Positions 9,366 through 19,137 of a DNA stretch of 64,000 bases are shown here, in pieces. The stretch's first letter is position 1, and the number at the start of each line of letters is the position of its first letter. The position numbers were made by a program, and so were the translations under genes. The notes below the pieces were generated by a model. The model was not told the DNA's origin, made no database searches, and saw only the letters and a list, made by a program, of their open reading frames with translations. This stretch comes from Spirosoma linguale DSM 74 (GTDB lineage Bacteria; Bacteroidota; Bacteroidia; Cytophagales; Spirosomataceae). The DNA lies in assembly GCA_000024525.1 (NCBI GenBank), contig CP001769.1, forward strand, positions 1,722,001 to 1,786,000, written 5' to 3'.

Positions 9366-11042
9366 TTACTTCTTATACATCGGGTCGTCGCCTTTGTATT
9401 TCAGGTACTTGAACGAAGCCGAATTCTCGGATTTCTCGCCCGATGATGTAGCATACAGGCCATACACGCAGCCAATGAAGCTGTTGGCCACTTTAGTGCT
9501 CAGGAACTTGCCGTCAACCTGGTCTTTTAACAAGTTCCAGTTCTTTCCATCGGTCGAGTAGTAGAAGCTGTACAAGGCACCTTCTGACTGTATTTTAAAA
9601 TCCACCCTGGCAGCAGATGACGCTAAAGGCACTTCAGTTACCAATTCCAGGGCTTTGTCTTTACTCTTGAACAACTGAATAACGTCTTTACCTGCGTTTT
9701 TGGATTTAGCCGCGAAGTAAAAATGACGTTCGTCCTGAAAAATCACCAAACCTGCTTTCTCGTTATCTGACTTGGGTGAAAAGCTCAGTTCAGTTTCGGC
9801 TGTGCTGTATAAGTGTTGCTGCCGCTTGCCCACAAACGACGGATTCCCCATTTCAGAAATTGTTTCCGGTTTGAGTGTAAGCGTAAGTCCATTAGCCTTT
9901 GACGTTTTAAACGAACTGCTATCCACCGTTCGTAAAAAAAGCATCGATAGATCAAGCCCTTTGTCGAACGTCATCGTATACGCGAAGTTGCCGTTTTGCG
10001 GTAAAACGCCTTTCTGCTTTACTTCTTTGATGTTGGTTTTGTATTGGTATTCAATGGCTTTTTCGCCATGTTCGATCATTGGCCAATCGTTTACCCACGT
10101 CAGCGGAGCAATGAACATTTCGCGGCCTGTATTATAGTAATCGCCTTCGTAGGGACGTACCGCCAGGAAAATCGAATACCAATTGCCGTCGGGACCTTCG
10201 ATAAATTGAGCGTGCCCCGCCGACGTGATCGGGTTGGGCCGGTCGGCCGGTAAGCCTCGTTGCGTCAGCACCGGATTACCTTCAAACGGGACATAAGGTC
10301 CCCAAATATCTTTGCTGCGCAGTGCCACCTGCGAGTGATTGACGGAGGTTCCGCCTTCGGCCGCATACAGGATGTACCAGCCGTTATGCTTTAGAATATG
10401 GGGTCCTTCAATCCAGACCGGTTTTTTCGAGAGGTCTACACCTCCGTTCACCAACTGCTTTTCTTCGCCCAGTACGGTCAAGTTCTTATAATCGAACTCA
10501 TACATCCGGATGGTGCGGTGGCCCGAATACAGCGGTTTGCGGTCGGGCGCGTCGCTGTTGTAAATGATATAGGCTTTGTCGGTGGATTCATCAAAATAAA
10601 TGGATGGGTCAATTCCTTTTACCTGCGGAATTTTTACCGGATTGCTGAAAGGCCCCGCCGGATTCTTTGACGTTACGACAAAATTTCCATCATGGTCAAT
10701 ATCCGTACAGGTTACGTAATACGTCCCTTTGTAATAACTGATGGCCGGAGCAAACAACCCGCGCGTCATCCGCTCGCCCATGAACTCCATTTGCGAAGGA
10801 CGGTTGATCACATTGCCAATTTGCTTCCAGTTTTTCAGGTCACGGCTGTGCATGATCGGCAACCCCGGGAAATAGGAAAAAGTAGAATGCACAGAATAAT
10901 AATCAGGCCCCACCCGCACAATGCTCGGGTCGGGGTAAAAACCGGTCAGGATTGGGTTGACGAGCGTTGTTTGCGCTGTCAGCGAATGGCTCAATACACA
11001 GCACAATGCCGTAAAAATAGCCGTAGTCAGGTTCTTAAACAT
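9366..11042 (-). CDS. Glycoside hydrolase family 43 (beta-xylosidase/arabinofuranosidase), copy 1
   Basis: I start this at the ATG at 11042, because a signal peptide (MFKNLTTAIF and on to LTAQ) begins there; an ATG 36 bases upstream adds only non-signal residues. The protein has 558 residues. GH43 residues: base Asp38 in FYPDPS, Asp145 in GIDPSIYF, acid Glu212 in WIEGPH. A C-terminal concanavalin-like beta-sandwich follows from about 380. It is the first enzyme after susD and is separated from it by a terminator hairpin, so its level is probably below that of SusCD. Confidence 0.92.
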   Translation of the reverse strand: MFKNLTTAIFTALCCVLSHSLTAQTTLVNPILTGFYPDPSIVRVGPDYYSVHSTFSYFPGLPIMHSRDLKNWKQIGNVINRPSQMEFMGERMTRGLFAPAISYYKGTYYVTCTDIDHDGNFVVTSKNPAGPFSNPVKIPQVKGIDPSIYFDESTDKAYIIYNSDAPDRKPLYSGHRTIRMYEFDYKNLTVLGEEKQLVNGGVDLSKKPVWIEGPHILKHNGWYILYAAEGGTSVNHSQVALRSKDIWGPYVPFEGNPVLTQRGLPADRPNPITSAGHAQFIEGPDGNWYSIFLAVRPYEGDYYNTGREMFIAPLTWVNDWPMIEHGEKAIEYQYKTNIKEVKQKGVLPQNGNFAYTMTFDKGLDLSMLFLRTVDSSSFKTSKANGLTLTLKPETISEMGNPSFVGKRQQHLYSTAETELSFSPKSDNEKAGLVIFQDERHFYFAAKSKNAGKDVIQLFKSKDKALELVTEVPLASSAARVDFKIQSEGALYSFYYSTDGKNWNLLKDQVDGKFLSTKVANSFIGCVYGLYATSSGEKSENSASFKYLKYKGDDPMYKK

Positions 11043-11077
11043 AAGTATATCAGGCTTACAGGCAGTGTACGAAATCA

Positions 11078-11120
11078 CAAAAAAGATGAAAGAGGATAAA
11101 GCCTTAATCCTCTTTCATCT
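11078..11120 (-). terminator. Intrinsic terminator after susD
   Basis: A perfect 14-base stem (11084-11097 with 11107-11120) around a 9-base loop, followed on the minus strand by a run of T (A-run at 11078-11084 on the plus strand). It sits between the susD stop and the first GH43, and would let a fraction of polymerases read on into the enzyme genes. Confidence 0.85.
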
Positions 11121-11145
11121 AATCCTTTATATGAACTGTGGTTTG

Positions 11146-12960
11146 TTAATAGCCAGGGTTTTGCGTGAACTTAGGTCCATCGACCACGCGGTCGATCTGC
11201 GTCTGGGGAATGGGCCGCAGCATATGGTAATCCTTGATGTAAGCGGCTGCTTCCGGGTTCCAGGCCTGTACACGACGTACCAGCGAGCGGGTACGAACCA
11301 AGTCATGCCACCGCTGCCACTCGCCAAATAATTCGCGGCTGCGCTCATCCAGAATAAAGTCTACCGTGACATCAGCGGCCGTAATGAGCATGGACGCAGC
11401 GGCTGCTGTGTTCTGAGCAGCCGTATTGGTTTTTTTGTAGGCAGCCCGTTGTCTCACTACATTCAGTAAATCAGCCGCTTTGTTTGCATCACCCGCTTTC
11501 AGGTAGGCTTCGGCGCCCGTCAGATACACATCCGAGAAGCGATACAGCACAACCGGACGCGTCGATGGGTCGTTGAAGTTGGCACCCCGGCTGGGGTCCA
11601 TGAATTTCTTCAGTGCGGGAAAAATACCATTGTTCCACAGGCTTGGCGGCACCACGATCCCTTTAAAAGGCCGCGTACCGACAAACTGGGGAGCGCCCGC
11701 CACCTCGAAATCGGGGAGCCAAACGGCGGTGTCGGCACCAACGACGGTTGTATAGCTGATACCCCGTTTGTTATTAGCAGCTGTAGCCGAATTGGTAACC
11801 GCTGTATTGGCAATGTAGACCGTAGTGAACGAATTGGCAAAGCGGGTATCGACATCCCGTTTGGTAAATGCCTGATCCAGAAAATAACTCTTACCCGCAT
11901 TCGGACCTGTTTTCAATCTATCTGTATTGGGGCGCATCCGAACATACGGACGACCGTACTGCGAGTCGCGAATCATGCCGGACGTGCCACTGTTTACCAG
12001 CGTCCCGGATGCATTCACAAACGAGTTGACACCGCTGTTGTTCGGGTAATTCCAGTTCGTGAACCAGGGCGTCAGGTTTTGCGCGGCACCACCACCGGCG
12101 GCACCACCCACTGTATAGTAACCAAACTTCGGATCGAGCACGTGATCGCTCACAAACATGGTTTCCTTGCCGTAGTCGTTGGCGGGCACAAACGCGTCAC
12201 CATAGTCCGCCCACAGGTCAAGTCCATAAGTAGATTTATTGGCAATAATATCGGAGCAAATCGTAGCAGCCTGCGTAAAATCAGCGGCCGTATTGTTGAG
12301 CCAGCCACGGGTCAGGTAGGCTTTGGCCAGCAGCAGTTGGGCAACAGGCTTGGTGGCGGCTTTTCCGAGGAACGGCGCGGTGGGTGTGTTGGGCAGATCG
12401 GCGGCAGCTTCGGTCAGGTCCTTGATGATCTGCTCATATACCTGAGCGGCTGGCTGGCGCGATGCGGCCTGCGAGGGAACCGTAATGAACGTGGTGTTCA
12501 GCGGAACATCGCCCCAGGTCTGCACCAGATAAAAATACCAGAACCCACGCAAAAACTTGGCCTGGGCCAGGTATTGCTTGCGGGTAGCCTCCGGCAAGTC
12601 GATGGTAGCGCCGTACTGCAATACACCGTTCAGGGTGTTGATGTCCTGAAAAGCGACGCCCCAGGCCGAGCCGAAGTTGCTTCCGTTGAGGCCGTTATAG
12701 GTGTAGGCGGGACCACCGCCCGAGCTGGCACCCTGCAAAAAATCATCGGTACCGGCCTGCATCTCCACGGTAAATCCTTCGGTGCCCCATTGCCCCCGAA
12801 TGTCGTTATACACCCCGGCAATGCCGCCCAGCACCCCCGCAGGGCTATTGAAGTAAGACGGAACAATCTGTGACTGTGGATTCTCTTCGAGTATCTTCTC
12901 GCAACCTGTATTTAGTAAAGCCGTAAGGCCAATGATAGCCCAAACGTTTATATATTTCAT
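11146..12960 (-). CDS. SusD/RagB-family nutrient-binding outer-membrane lipoprotein
   Basis: 604 residues. A lipobox ends at Cys20 (LLNTGC), so it is an outer-membrane lipoprotein. The TPR-like helices (GGIAGVYNDIRGQWG region, YLAQAKFLRGFWYFYLVQTWGDVPL) and the C-terminal region (DVYLTGAEAYLKAGD, VRQRAAY, DFILDERSRELFGEWQRWHDLVRT) are diagnostic for SusD. It forms the lid of the SusC transporter and binds oligosaccharides at the cell surface. It starts 14 bases after the susC stop, as a strict susCD pair. Confidence 0.97.
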   Translation of the reverse strand: MKYINVWAIIGLTALLNTGCEKILEENPQSQIVPSYFNSPAGVLGGIAGVYNDIRGQWGTEGFTVEMQAGTDDFLQGASSGGGPAYTYNGLNGSNFGSAWGVAFQDINTLNGVLQYGATIDLPEATRKQYLAQAKFLRGFWYFYLVQTWGDVPLNTTFITVPSQAASRQPAAQVYEQIIKDLTEAAADLPNTPTAPFLGKAATKPVAQLLLAKAYLTRGWLNNTAADFTQAATICSDIIANKSTYGLDLWADYGDAFVPANDYGKETMFVSDHVLDPKFGYYTVGGAAGGGAAQNLTPWFTNWNYPNNSGVNSFVNASGTLVNSGTSGMIRDSQYGRPYVRMRPNTDRLKTGPNAGKSYFLDQAFTKRDVDTRFANSFTTVYIANTAVTNSATAANNKRGISYTTVVGADTAVWLPDFEVAGAPQFVGTRPFKGIVVPPSLWNNGIFPALKKFMDPSRGANFNDPSTRPVVLYRFSDVYLTGAEAYLKAGDANKAADLLNVVRQRAAYKKTNTAAQNTAAAASMLITAADVTVDFILDERSRELFGEWQRWHDLVRTRSLVRRVQAWNPEAAAYIKDYHMLRPIPQTQIDRVVDGPKFTQNPGY

Positions 12961-12974
12961 AGGAGTGTCCAGAA

Positions 12975-15900
12975 TTAGAATTTAAGATTTACGCCTAAGG
13001 TGAATTGCCGAACCGGCGGGTTGTTCAGGTTTACCGCGATCTGGCGCTCCGGGGTTGCCCGGTTTCCCGACTGGTCATTGAGCGTTGACTGACCACTAGC
13101 GTAGCTATTCCCTTCCGGGTCGATAGCCAGTTTGTCGCGTACCAATGGCGAATACAGAATGAGCGGGTTGGTAGCGTTAAAGTAAATCCGGGCCGAACTG
13201 CCACCGATCTTTTTGATAAACTGGCTGGTGAAGGTGTAACCAAGGTTGATACTTCTGATCTTGACGAACGACCCGTCGTAGTAACCCAGCGTTGAGCCAA
13301 AATTAGCTACAGCGCCACCGGCATCGGGTGCGGGGAAGGCGTTGGTTGGGTTGGTATCCGTCCAATAGTCAGTTTTCACCTGATTCACCCGGCCCTGGTT
13401 GAAGAACGCAAATCCGCCCGAACCGGTGGAGTTACCCGTCAGGTAAGGCACGACCACTTTCATGCCCATCCGGGCGAAGGTTACAATCGACGCGTCAAAG
13501 TTTTTGAACGTAAAGCGGTTGGTCAGGCCACCTTCCCACTTGGGCTGGAAGTTGCCGATGATCTGCCGGTCGCTGGGGTCAATTTTCCCGTCGCCATTTA
13601 CATCTTCAACCCGAATTTGACCGGGGAACTGTACGGGCGAGGTTTGTTTGGCCAAGGCTCCGCTTTCCTTATCGGCGGTTTGCCAGATACCGATCTTCTT
13701 GTAGTCGTAGATGACCGAAAGGGGCTGTCCTACAAACCAGCCCGCGCCTATGTTGGAGAGTTCGGTTGGGGTGGTAAGCTGGGTAATTTTTTCGCGGTTA
13801 AAGAAGTAGATCAGGTCGGCACTCCAGTTGAACCCGCCGGGCTTTCTGATAATCTCAAACGTCAGCGAGGTTTCTAATCCCCGACCCTCTGTTCGGCCCA
13901 GGTTTTTCAGGGTCGAACCGGCACCGTTGCTGGGAGGGAGGGGCACCGACAGCAGAATGTCTTTCGTTTTCTGGAGATACCAGTCGACCGTACCCGTGAT
14001 CCGGTTGTTCAGGAAACCGAAGTCAATCCCAACATCGACCTGCGAGGTTGACTGCCAGCCCAGATTCGACGCGGGCAGGCTGGTAACCGTATACGCCAGT
14101 TGCTGGCCGGCCGTTCCCAGACCAAAGTTGTAATAACCCGCCGACAGAGCACCCAATGTCGAGTACGCCCCTACGTTCCGGTTGCCGGAGATTCCCCAGC
14201 CGCCCCGCAGTTTCAGGTTCGAAATAGCAGGGACACTTTTCATGAAAGGCTCGTCGATAATGTTCCAGCCCGCGCCAATGGCGGGGTAGTTAAAGTAGCG
14301 ATTCTGCGGAGATAAGGTAGACGAACCGTCCCGGCGCATGGTTAATGTTAACAGATAGCGGCTGTCGTAGCTATAATTGATCCGGCCCATGTAAGACAGC
14401 AGCCCCGTTTCGGCAAACGAGTTACCAAAGTCCGAGTTCGCTACGGGCTGGCCCGACGCCAGCGAGAAGTTCGACGTTTTGATATAGTCGGCAGGCACCC
14501 CGGTCACCGTGAACCGGCTTCCCAGTGAGTGGTTTTGGGTCACTTCGTAAAGTCCTGTAAAGCCCAGTTTATGCTTACCAAACGTTTTGTCGTAATACAG
14601 CAGGTGCTGGAGGTTGATGTCCCAGTACTCCGTATTGCTGATCTCGGCATTGGACGACGATTGAACCGTAGCCGAGTTGAAATAGGTAAGCGGACCACCG
14701 TAGCCATTGTAGTTCGACTGGCTGAAGTTCAGACCGGCGTTGAACCGATACCGCAGACCCGGCAGAATGTTCACCTCGGCATACAGGCTATTGAACGTTC
14801 TAATCGATCGTGTGCGGCCCAGATACGCATCTTTCTTCGTGATAATGGTCAGCGGACTGATACCGGCCGCATCGATCGATCCTTCCGACGGAAACAGATT
14901 TACCGTACCATCGGCATTATAAGGAGCCGCCAGTGGGGTTAACCGAACCAGGCCACCCGGCACGCCACCACCACCGGGAGTGTTGGTATAGGTCAGCGTG
15001 TTCAGGGTATTCAAACCGATCTTGATGCTTTTCCCAAGGCGCTGGTCGATAGTAGCGCGGATGGTATACCGTTCGAATTTCTGGCTGGGGATAATACCCG
15101 TCTCGTTGAAATAGCCGAGGCCCAGCGAGTACTGCGTATTGTCAGTCCCACCCTGCATACCCAACTGGTGGTTGGTATTGAAACCGGCTTTGTAGATCAA
15201 ATCCTGCCAGTCTGTCGAAATACCGGCGTCCAGGGCTGCCTGCTCTTTGATGGTCAGCGGGTAGGCCGTGGTTCCCGGAGCGGAGCGGTTGTACTTGGCA
15301 GCTTCCTGCTTGAACTGGGCATACTCCGGGCCATTCATGATATTATACTTGCCCATGATGGTCGTAATGCCATGATAGCCGTCGTAGGTAAACACAGGTT
15401 TACCGACTTTACCGCGTTTGGTGGTAATTAGAATAACGCCACCCGCGCCCCGTGATCCATAAATGGCAGTAGCGGAAGCATCTTTCAGGATTTCCATATT
15501 GGCAATGTCATCGGGGTTGATGTCATTCAGACCGCCGTAGGGAATACCATCGACCACCACCAGCGGGCCGTCCAGTCCATCACTTGACGAACCCTGACCG
15601 CTTGTTAGTGTCCGGTTCCCACGGATACGAATCGATCCCTGCGAACCGGGTGTCGACCCGTTGCTGACAATCGTTACCCCGGCCGCGCGGCCTTTCAACT
15701 GGTTCACGATGTTCGGAGCGGGCACTTCTTTCAGCGTCGCTTCATTGACCGACACAACCGAGCCCGTCACATCCCGTTTGCGCTGGGTACCATAGCCCAC
15801 CACGACAACCTCATTCAGGGTTTTGTCGTCGGTAGACAGGGTAACGTTAAGGGTTGTCTGTGCACCAACGGCTACCTCTTTCGTTACGTAGCCGATGAAG

Positions 15901-16481
15901 GAAAAAACCAGGGTAGTTCCTGCGGCCTGGGGAATGGTCAGTTTGTAATTGCCATTCACGTCGGTCGTGGTGCCCCGATTGGTCGATTTTATCTGAATGT
16001 TTACGCCCGGCAGCCCTTCGCCGTTATCGCCCGTAACCCGCCCGGTGAGTTGTACATCCTGCGCTTGTTCGGTTCTAAGCTCGCTGGTCGAATTTTGCTG
16101 GGGAAGCGTGGCGGGCGTCGATTCCCGCTTTATCAGAATCTGTTGGCCAATCACCTCATATCTTAAATTGAGGGGTGTTAAAATATGATCCAGCAGTAGC
16201 GAGAGCTGCTCATTGCTAGCCTGATAGGTAACCTTTCGCTTCGATTGAATGATTTCCCGGCTGAACAGAAACTGAACATTAGCCTGTTTTTCAATTCGTT
16301 TGAAGACCGTTTCAACGTCCTGATTCTGAGCCGAAATACTGACTCTTCGGCTTAAGAGTTCCTGTGCGTTGCCGTCGAAGGCAAAGCTGATGTTGACCAG
16401 GGCGAATACAAGCAAGATTTGTAGACTTGTGATTTTCATAATCCTGACCCAAACACTGCGGTTAAGTAAAATGGAATGCAT
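12975..16481 (-). CDS. SusC/RagA TonB-dependent transporter with STN signalling domain
   Basis: I start at the ATG at 16481; a longer frame to 16565 would add 28 non-signal residues. From this start the protein has 1168 residues: signal peptide, an STN (secretin/TonB N-terminal) domain (from about 45), a carboxypeptidase-regulatory-like repeat (about 125-205), a plug (DGIPYGGLNDINPDDIAN; ASATAIYGSRGAGGVI) and a 22-strand barrel ending in LGVNLKF. The STN domain lets a loaded transporter signal to the FecR-type anti-sigma encoded immediately upstream. It imports oligosaccharides with SusD. Confidence 0.97.
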   Translation of the reverse strand: MHSILLNRSVWVRIMKITSLQILLVFALVNISFAFDGNAQELLSRRVSISAQNQDVETVFKRIEKQANVQFLFSREIIQSKRKVTYQASNEQLSLLLDHILTPLNLRYEVIGQQILIKRESTPATLPQQNSTSELRTEQAQDVQLTGRVTGDNGEGLPGVNIQIKSTNRGTTTDVNGNYKLTIPQAAGTTLVFSFIGYVTKEVAVGAQTTLNVTLSTDDKTLNEVVVVGYGTQRKRDVTGSVVSVNEATLKEVPAPNIVNQLKGRAAGVTIVSNGSTPGSQGSIRIRGNRTLTSGQGSSSDGLDGPLVVVDGIPYGGLNDINPDDIANMEILKDASATAIYGSRGAGGVILITTKRGKVGKPVFTYDGYHGITTIMGKYNIMNGPEYAQFKQEAAKYNRSAPGTTAYPLTIKEQAALDAGISTDWQDLIYKAGFNTNHQLGMQGGTDNTQYSLGLGYFNETGIIPSQKFERYTIRATIDQRLGKSIKIGLNTLNTLTYTNTPGGGGVPGGLVRLTPLAAPYNADGTVNLFPSEGSIDAAGISPLTIITKKDAYLGRTRSIRTFNSLYAEVNILPGLRYRFNAGLNFSQSNYNGYGGPLTYFNSATVQSSSNAEISNTEYWDINLQHLLYYDKTFGKHKLGFTGLYEVTQNHSLGSRFTVTGVPADYIKTSNFSLASGQPVANSDFGNSFAETGLLSYMGRINYSYDSRYLLTLTMRRDGSSTLSPQNRYFNYPAIGAGWNIIDEPFMKSVPAISNLKLRGGWGISGNRNVGAYSTLGALSAGYYNFGLGTAGQQLAYTVTSLPASNLGWQSTSQVDVGIDFGFLNNRITGTVDWYLQKTKDILLSVPLPPSNGAGSTLKNLGRTEGRGLETSLTFEIIRKPGGFNWSADLIYFFNREKITQLTTPTELSNIGAGWFVGQPLSVIYDYKKIGIWQTADKESGALAKQTSPVQFPGQIRVEDVNGDGKIDPSDRQIIGNFQPKWEGGLTNRFTFKNFDASIVTFARMGMKVVVPYLTGNSTGSGGFAFFNQGRVNQVKTDYWTDTNPTNAFPAPDAGGAVANFGSTLGYYDGSFVKIRSINLGYTFTSQFIKKIGGSSARIYFNATNPLILYSPLVRDKLAIDPEGNSYASGQSTLNDQSGNRATPERQIAVNLNNPPVRQFTLGVNLKF

Positions 16482-16533
16482 AAGTTTGTGTACGTTGTTG
16501 TTCTTTTCTGAAGAATGGACAAAAAATTCCCTT

Positions 16534-16611
16534 ACCCTTGCGCAAGGGTTTTGTGTTGGAAGCACAAAAAATGGGAGACTTGACGGGCGATAGTGTTGGA
16601 AGCACTATCGC
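16534..16611. promoter_or_regulatory. Structured susC leader: palindrome plus two hairpins with identical loops
   Basis: Between the fecR stop and the susC start lie a perfect 16-base palindrome (16534-16549), a 7-base stem (16549-16555 with 16563-16569) and a perfect 9-base stem (16587-16595 with 16603-16611). Both stems close on the same 7-base loop, TTGGAAG (CUUCCAA in the transcript), flanked by GTG/CAC. The stems differ but the loop region is conserved, which suggests recognition of the loop by a protein or small RNA, or an attenuator. Function is inferred. Confidence 0.65.
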
Positions 16612-16678
16612 TCTTTACCGTTGAAAGAGATGTTGATGTTTATAGCATAGAGATGTTTAGTAAGGGGTTAGGGACCAA

Positions 16679-17764
16679 TTAATTACAACCGGCGCTTTGA
16701 ATGACGACCTGGTTATTCACGACGCTGTAGCTGGATTCGACTGTCTGGCAGATCAACCGGATTTTTTCAAGAAACGGAACGTCATTCAGCTGTCCGGTGA
16801 AGGTGCAGTTTTTAAGTAAGTCATGGTCATAAACAATAGGCATATGGTACGTAGCCTCTAGCTGAGAAAAGACCTCCGGAACGGGTGTAAAGTCAAACTT
16901 GAATGGCTGAGAAATAATGTCTGATTGTCCGACCTCCACCTGCTGACTTACCTTTTTTTCGACCTTATTCGTTTTCGTGTTGATCTTGAGTTGCTGATTG
17001 ACCGCCAGCGATACTTCTTTCAGAGACGAACCGGCAGCGCCAACCGGCGTCACCGATACTTTCCCCGTCTTCACTTTCACAAAAGCGTCGGATTCATTCA
17101 CAAACGAACGAATCTGAAAGCTTGTGCCCGTTACCCGGGTCGTCAACCGATTCGTGTACACAATAAATGGTTTTGCCGGATTTTTGGCTACTTCGAAAAA
17201 TCCTTCGCCCTGGAGGTAAACCTCCCGCAGATCATACATTGGGTCCATCCGAAAACGAATCTGGCTGTTGGCCGACAGCAGAACCGACGACTGTTCTGGA
17301 AGTAGAACAGTCATTGAGCGGTCCGATGCATTTCTGACTACTTTCCACTCACCCGTCTGGATGCCACGTGTTTCTTTGGTACCCGCTATATCGGTTACTG
17401 ACCGGATGGATGGTTTGCCTGCCTGCCACCAGATCAAAAAGAACAGAACACTGGCTGCCGCTACCCAGCGTCCCCACTGCCAGCCTATCAATGGTTTTAC
17501 CGGCGTGTCTTCATCCGGTATATGATCCAGAATCTGCTGTGTTTTGTCTTTTACCTCTTGATCCGAGAGGGGAGTTGTTTTTCCCTGGAGGGTCAGGAAT
17601 ACAGCCACGGCTTGCTCATACAGATCAACCTTCTCCGGATTCTCAGACAGCCATTGTTGCCAGGCCAACTGATCTTCCGGTCGTCTTTCCATGAGCCAGG
17701 TCCGGAAAGCATCGTTATTTAAAAAATCTTCGACGGTCGATAACTCTCCAGCTGGAAGGCCCAT
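16679..17764 (-). CDS. FecR-family anti-sigma factor
   Basis: 361 residues: a cytoplasmic N-terminal region (FRTWLMERRPEDQLAWQQWLSENP), one membrane helix at about 99-115, then a periplasmic FecR domain (GFFEVAKNPAKPFIVYTNRLTTRVTGTSF) and a C-terminal STN-like domain (about 290-350). It holds the sigma factor at the membrane until the STN domain of SusC signals. It lies between the sigma factor and susC, giving a complete trans-envelope relay. Confidence 0.95.
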   Translation of the reverse strand: MGLPAGELSTVEDFLNNDAFRTWLMERRPEDQLAWQQWLSENPEKVDLYEQAVAVFLTLQGKTTPLSDQEVKDKTQQILDHIPDEDTPVKPLIGWQWGRWVAAASVLFFLIWWQAGKPSIRSVTDIAGTKETRGIQTGEWKVVRNASDRSMTVLLPEQSSVLLSANSQIRFRMDPMYDLREVYLQGEGFFEVAKNPAKPFIVYTNRLTTRVTGTSFQIRSFVNESDAFVKVKTGKVSVTPVGAAGSSLKEVSLAVNQQLKINTKTNKVEKKVSQQVEVGQSDIISQPFKFDFTPVPEVFSQLEATYHMPIVYDHDLLKNCTFTGQLNDVPFLEKIRLICQTVESSYSVVNNQVVIQSAGCN

Positions 17765-17822
17765 TGGTACTTTTCAGGTATTTTTATTGATAGTATGGGG
17801 ATTGGTCCCGATGATACCCTTC

Positions 17823-18428
17823 CTAAAGCAAATTTTTTTTCAGAAAAATGCAGACAAGGAAAAAGAGAGGTACAAGCCACTTGGTACGCAGCTTGCCAAG
17901 GGCTTTTTGCAGAAAGTTGGAAACCGACTGCCGATTCACTTCCATGACTTCGGCAATCTCAGGAATAGACAGGTTCTCGTAATAGCGCAGGTATAAAGCT
18001 TCCCGTTCGCGAGCTGGTAGGGTAGCCAGTTGCGCCTGAATGGTATGCGACAGGATGGCCAGCGACTCCTGCCGAATCAGCAGGGTTTCTGTATTGGAGT
18101 CTTCGGCCAGGGAACAATCCCAGTCCAGTTCTTCAAATGCTTGTTTCTTTTGAGCCCGCAGCGATTGCAGGATGTGATGCCTCAAGGCCTTTAACAAATA
18201 ATGCTTAACCGATTCTGTTTCATTAATCTGGGTACGATTTTGCCAGAGTTGCAGAAAAAGCTCCTGTATACAGTCCTCAACGATTGATCCATCGACCATA
18301 AATTTTAATCCATAATGCTTCAGCGTGCGATAATAGCGCTCGGCCAATTGACCCAGCGCCTGTTTATTGCCCTGACGATAGGATTGCCATAAAATCTGAT
18401 CCTGGATGTTGGGAGTATTGAGGTTCAC
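17823..18428 (-). CDS. ECF RNA polymerase sigma factor with hydrophobic C-terminal tail
   Basis: 201 residues with sigma region 2 (YYRTLKHYGLKFMVDGSIVEDCIQELFLQLW) and region 4 (LPAREREALYLRYYENLSIPEIAEVMEVNRQSVSNFLQKAL). It should direct RNA polymerase to the sugar locus. After region 4 the protein ends in about 15 hydrophobic residues followed by KKNLL, enough for a short membrane anchor. It is the first gene of the locus and is followed after 58 bases by the anti-sigma factor gene. Confidence 0.95.
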   Translation of the reverse strand: MNLNTPNIQDQILWQSYRQGNKQALGQLAERYYRTLKHYGLKFMVDGSIVEDCIQELFLQLWQNRTQINETESVKHYLLKALRHHILQSLRAQKKQAFEELDWDCSLAEDSNTETLLIRQESLAILSHTIQAQLATLPAREREALYLRYYENLSIPEIAEVMEVNRQSVSNFLQKALGKLRTKWLVPLFFLVCIFLKKNLL

Positions 18429-18962
18429 TTATTTATACGTTGGTGAAAAATGGTACAGTTTTAGTTAAAGGGCATAATTGATAGGCTTAGGAAACAAACT
18501 TCAGGTACAAGTTAATAGTTGCTCAGTGTATTGTGTATGATTGACACTATTTTGAATATGCAATATAAAATACTATAGCTTTTCAACTATAGTTTCCGGT
18601 TTCCAGCAGTACGAAACTCCCTCACAGACAAAAAATTAACGTTTGTTGTGAAATGTGTGGAGTTTGTTTGCAGGTAGAAAAAAAGTAAGGAATGAGTCTA
18701 TTCTTAAAAAGAATACAATTCTACAACAAGATAGTTATAGTAAATAAATATATTTTAACCTATTCTGACTGTATTTTGATATTATAGGTTTTATTGTCTT
18801 CCTTAAGAATTGGCTAGCGAGCGATAATCGCGGATAACATAAGCCGTGGGAAGTGACTCCGTAATCAGTTTAACCCAAATAAATTTGAGGTCTTTTCTCC
18901 GTACTTCATTTCTCAACCGGCAGTGACAGCACAGACAGGTAGGGTTATATAATGCCTGCTAT
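18429..18962. other. AT-rich gene-free gap upstream of the sigma gene
   Basis: About 530 bases without a convincing reading frame. The part from about 18450 to 18800 is markedly richer in A/T than the flanking genes. It should contain the promoter of the sigma factor gene, but I see no clear TAnnTTTG box near its start, no RNA gene and no transposon remnant. Confidence 0.6.
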
Positions 18963-19127
18963 TTAATTCGGCTTGTAGCCTAAGAAGTCTACAGTAGACG
19001 TATTGAAACCCATAAATTGACGGTTTAGCTCGCTCACTAAACGCAGGCCGTTGGTTGAATTGGTGAAATACACAACTCCATCCCAACGTTGTCTGCTTCC
19101 CACTACATAGCATTTTTTTACCAGCAT
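18963..19127 (-). CDS. Small hypothetical protein (54 residues)
   Basis: An ATG at 19127 lies 10 bases after the stop of the Hsp70-like gene and opens a 54-residue frame starting MLVKKCYVVGSRQRWDGVVY and ending FLGYKPN. Its position straight after the upstream stop suggests a coupled downstream gene. No family is recognised. The same frame runs back into the Hsp70 gene, so a chance frame is possible. Confidence 0.4.
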   Translation of the reverse strand: MLVKKCYVVGSRQRWDGVVYFTNSTNGLRLVSELNRQFMGFNTSTVDFLGYKPN

Positions 19128-19137
19128 CGGCTTTGGG

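Noticed and set aside
12079..12873. 264-residue plus-strand frame opposite susD
   Set aside because: It lies wholly inside susD on the other strand, has no family-like motifs and is explained by GC-rich codon use.
16482..16565. Longer SusC N-terminus starting at 16565
   Set aside because: Adds 28 residues before a normal export signal and overlaps the leader hairpin; ATG 16481 fits better.
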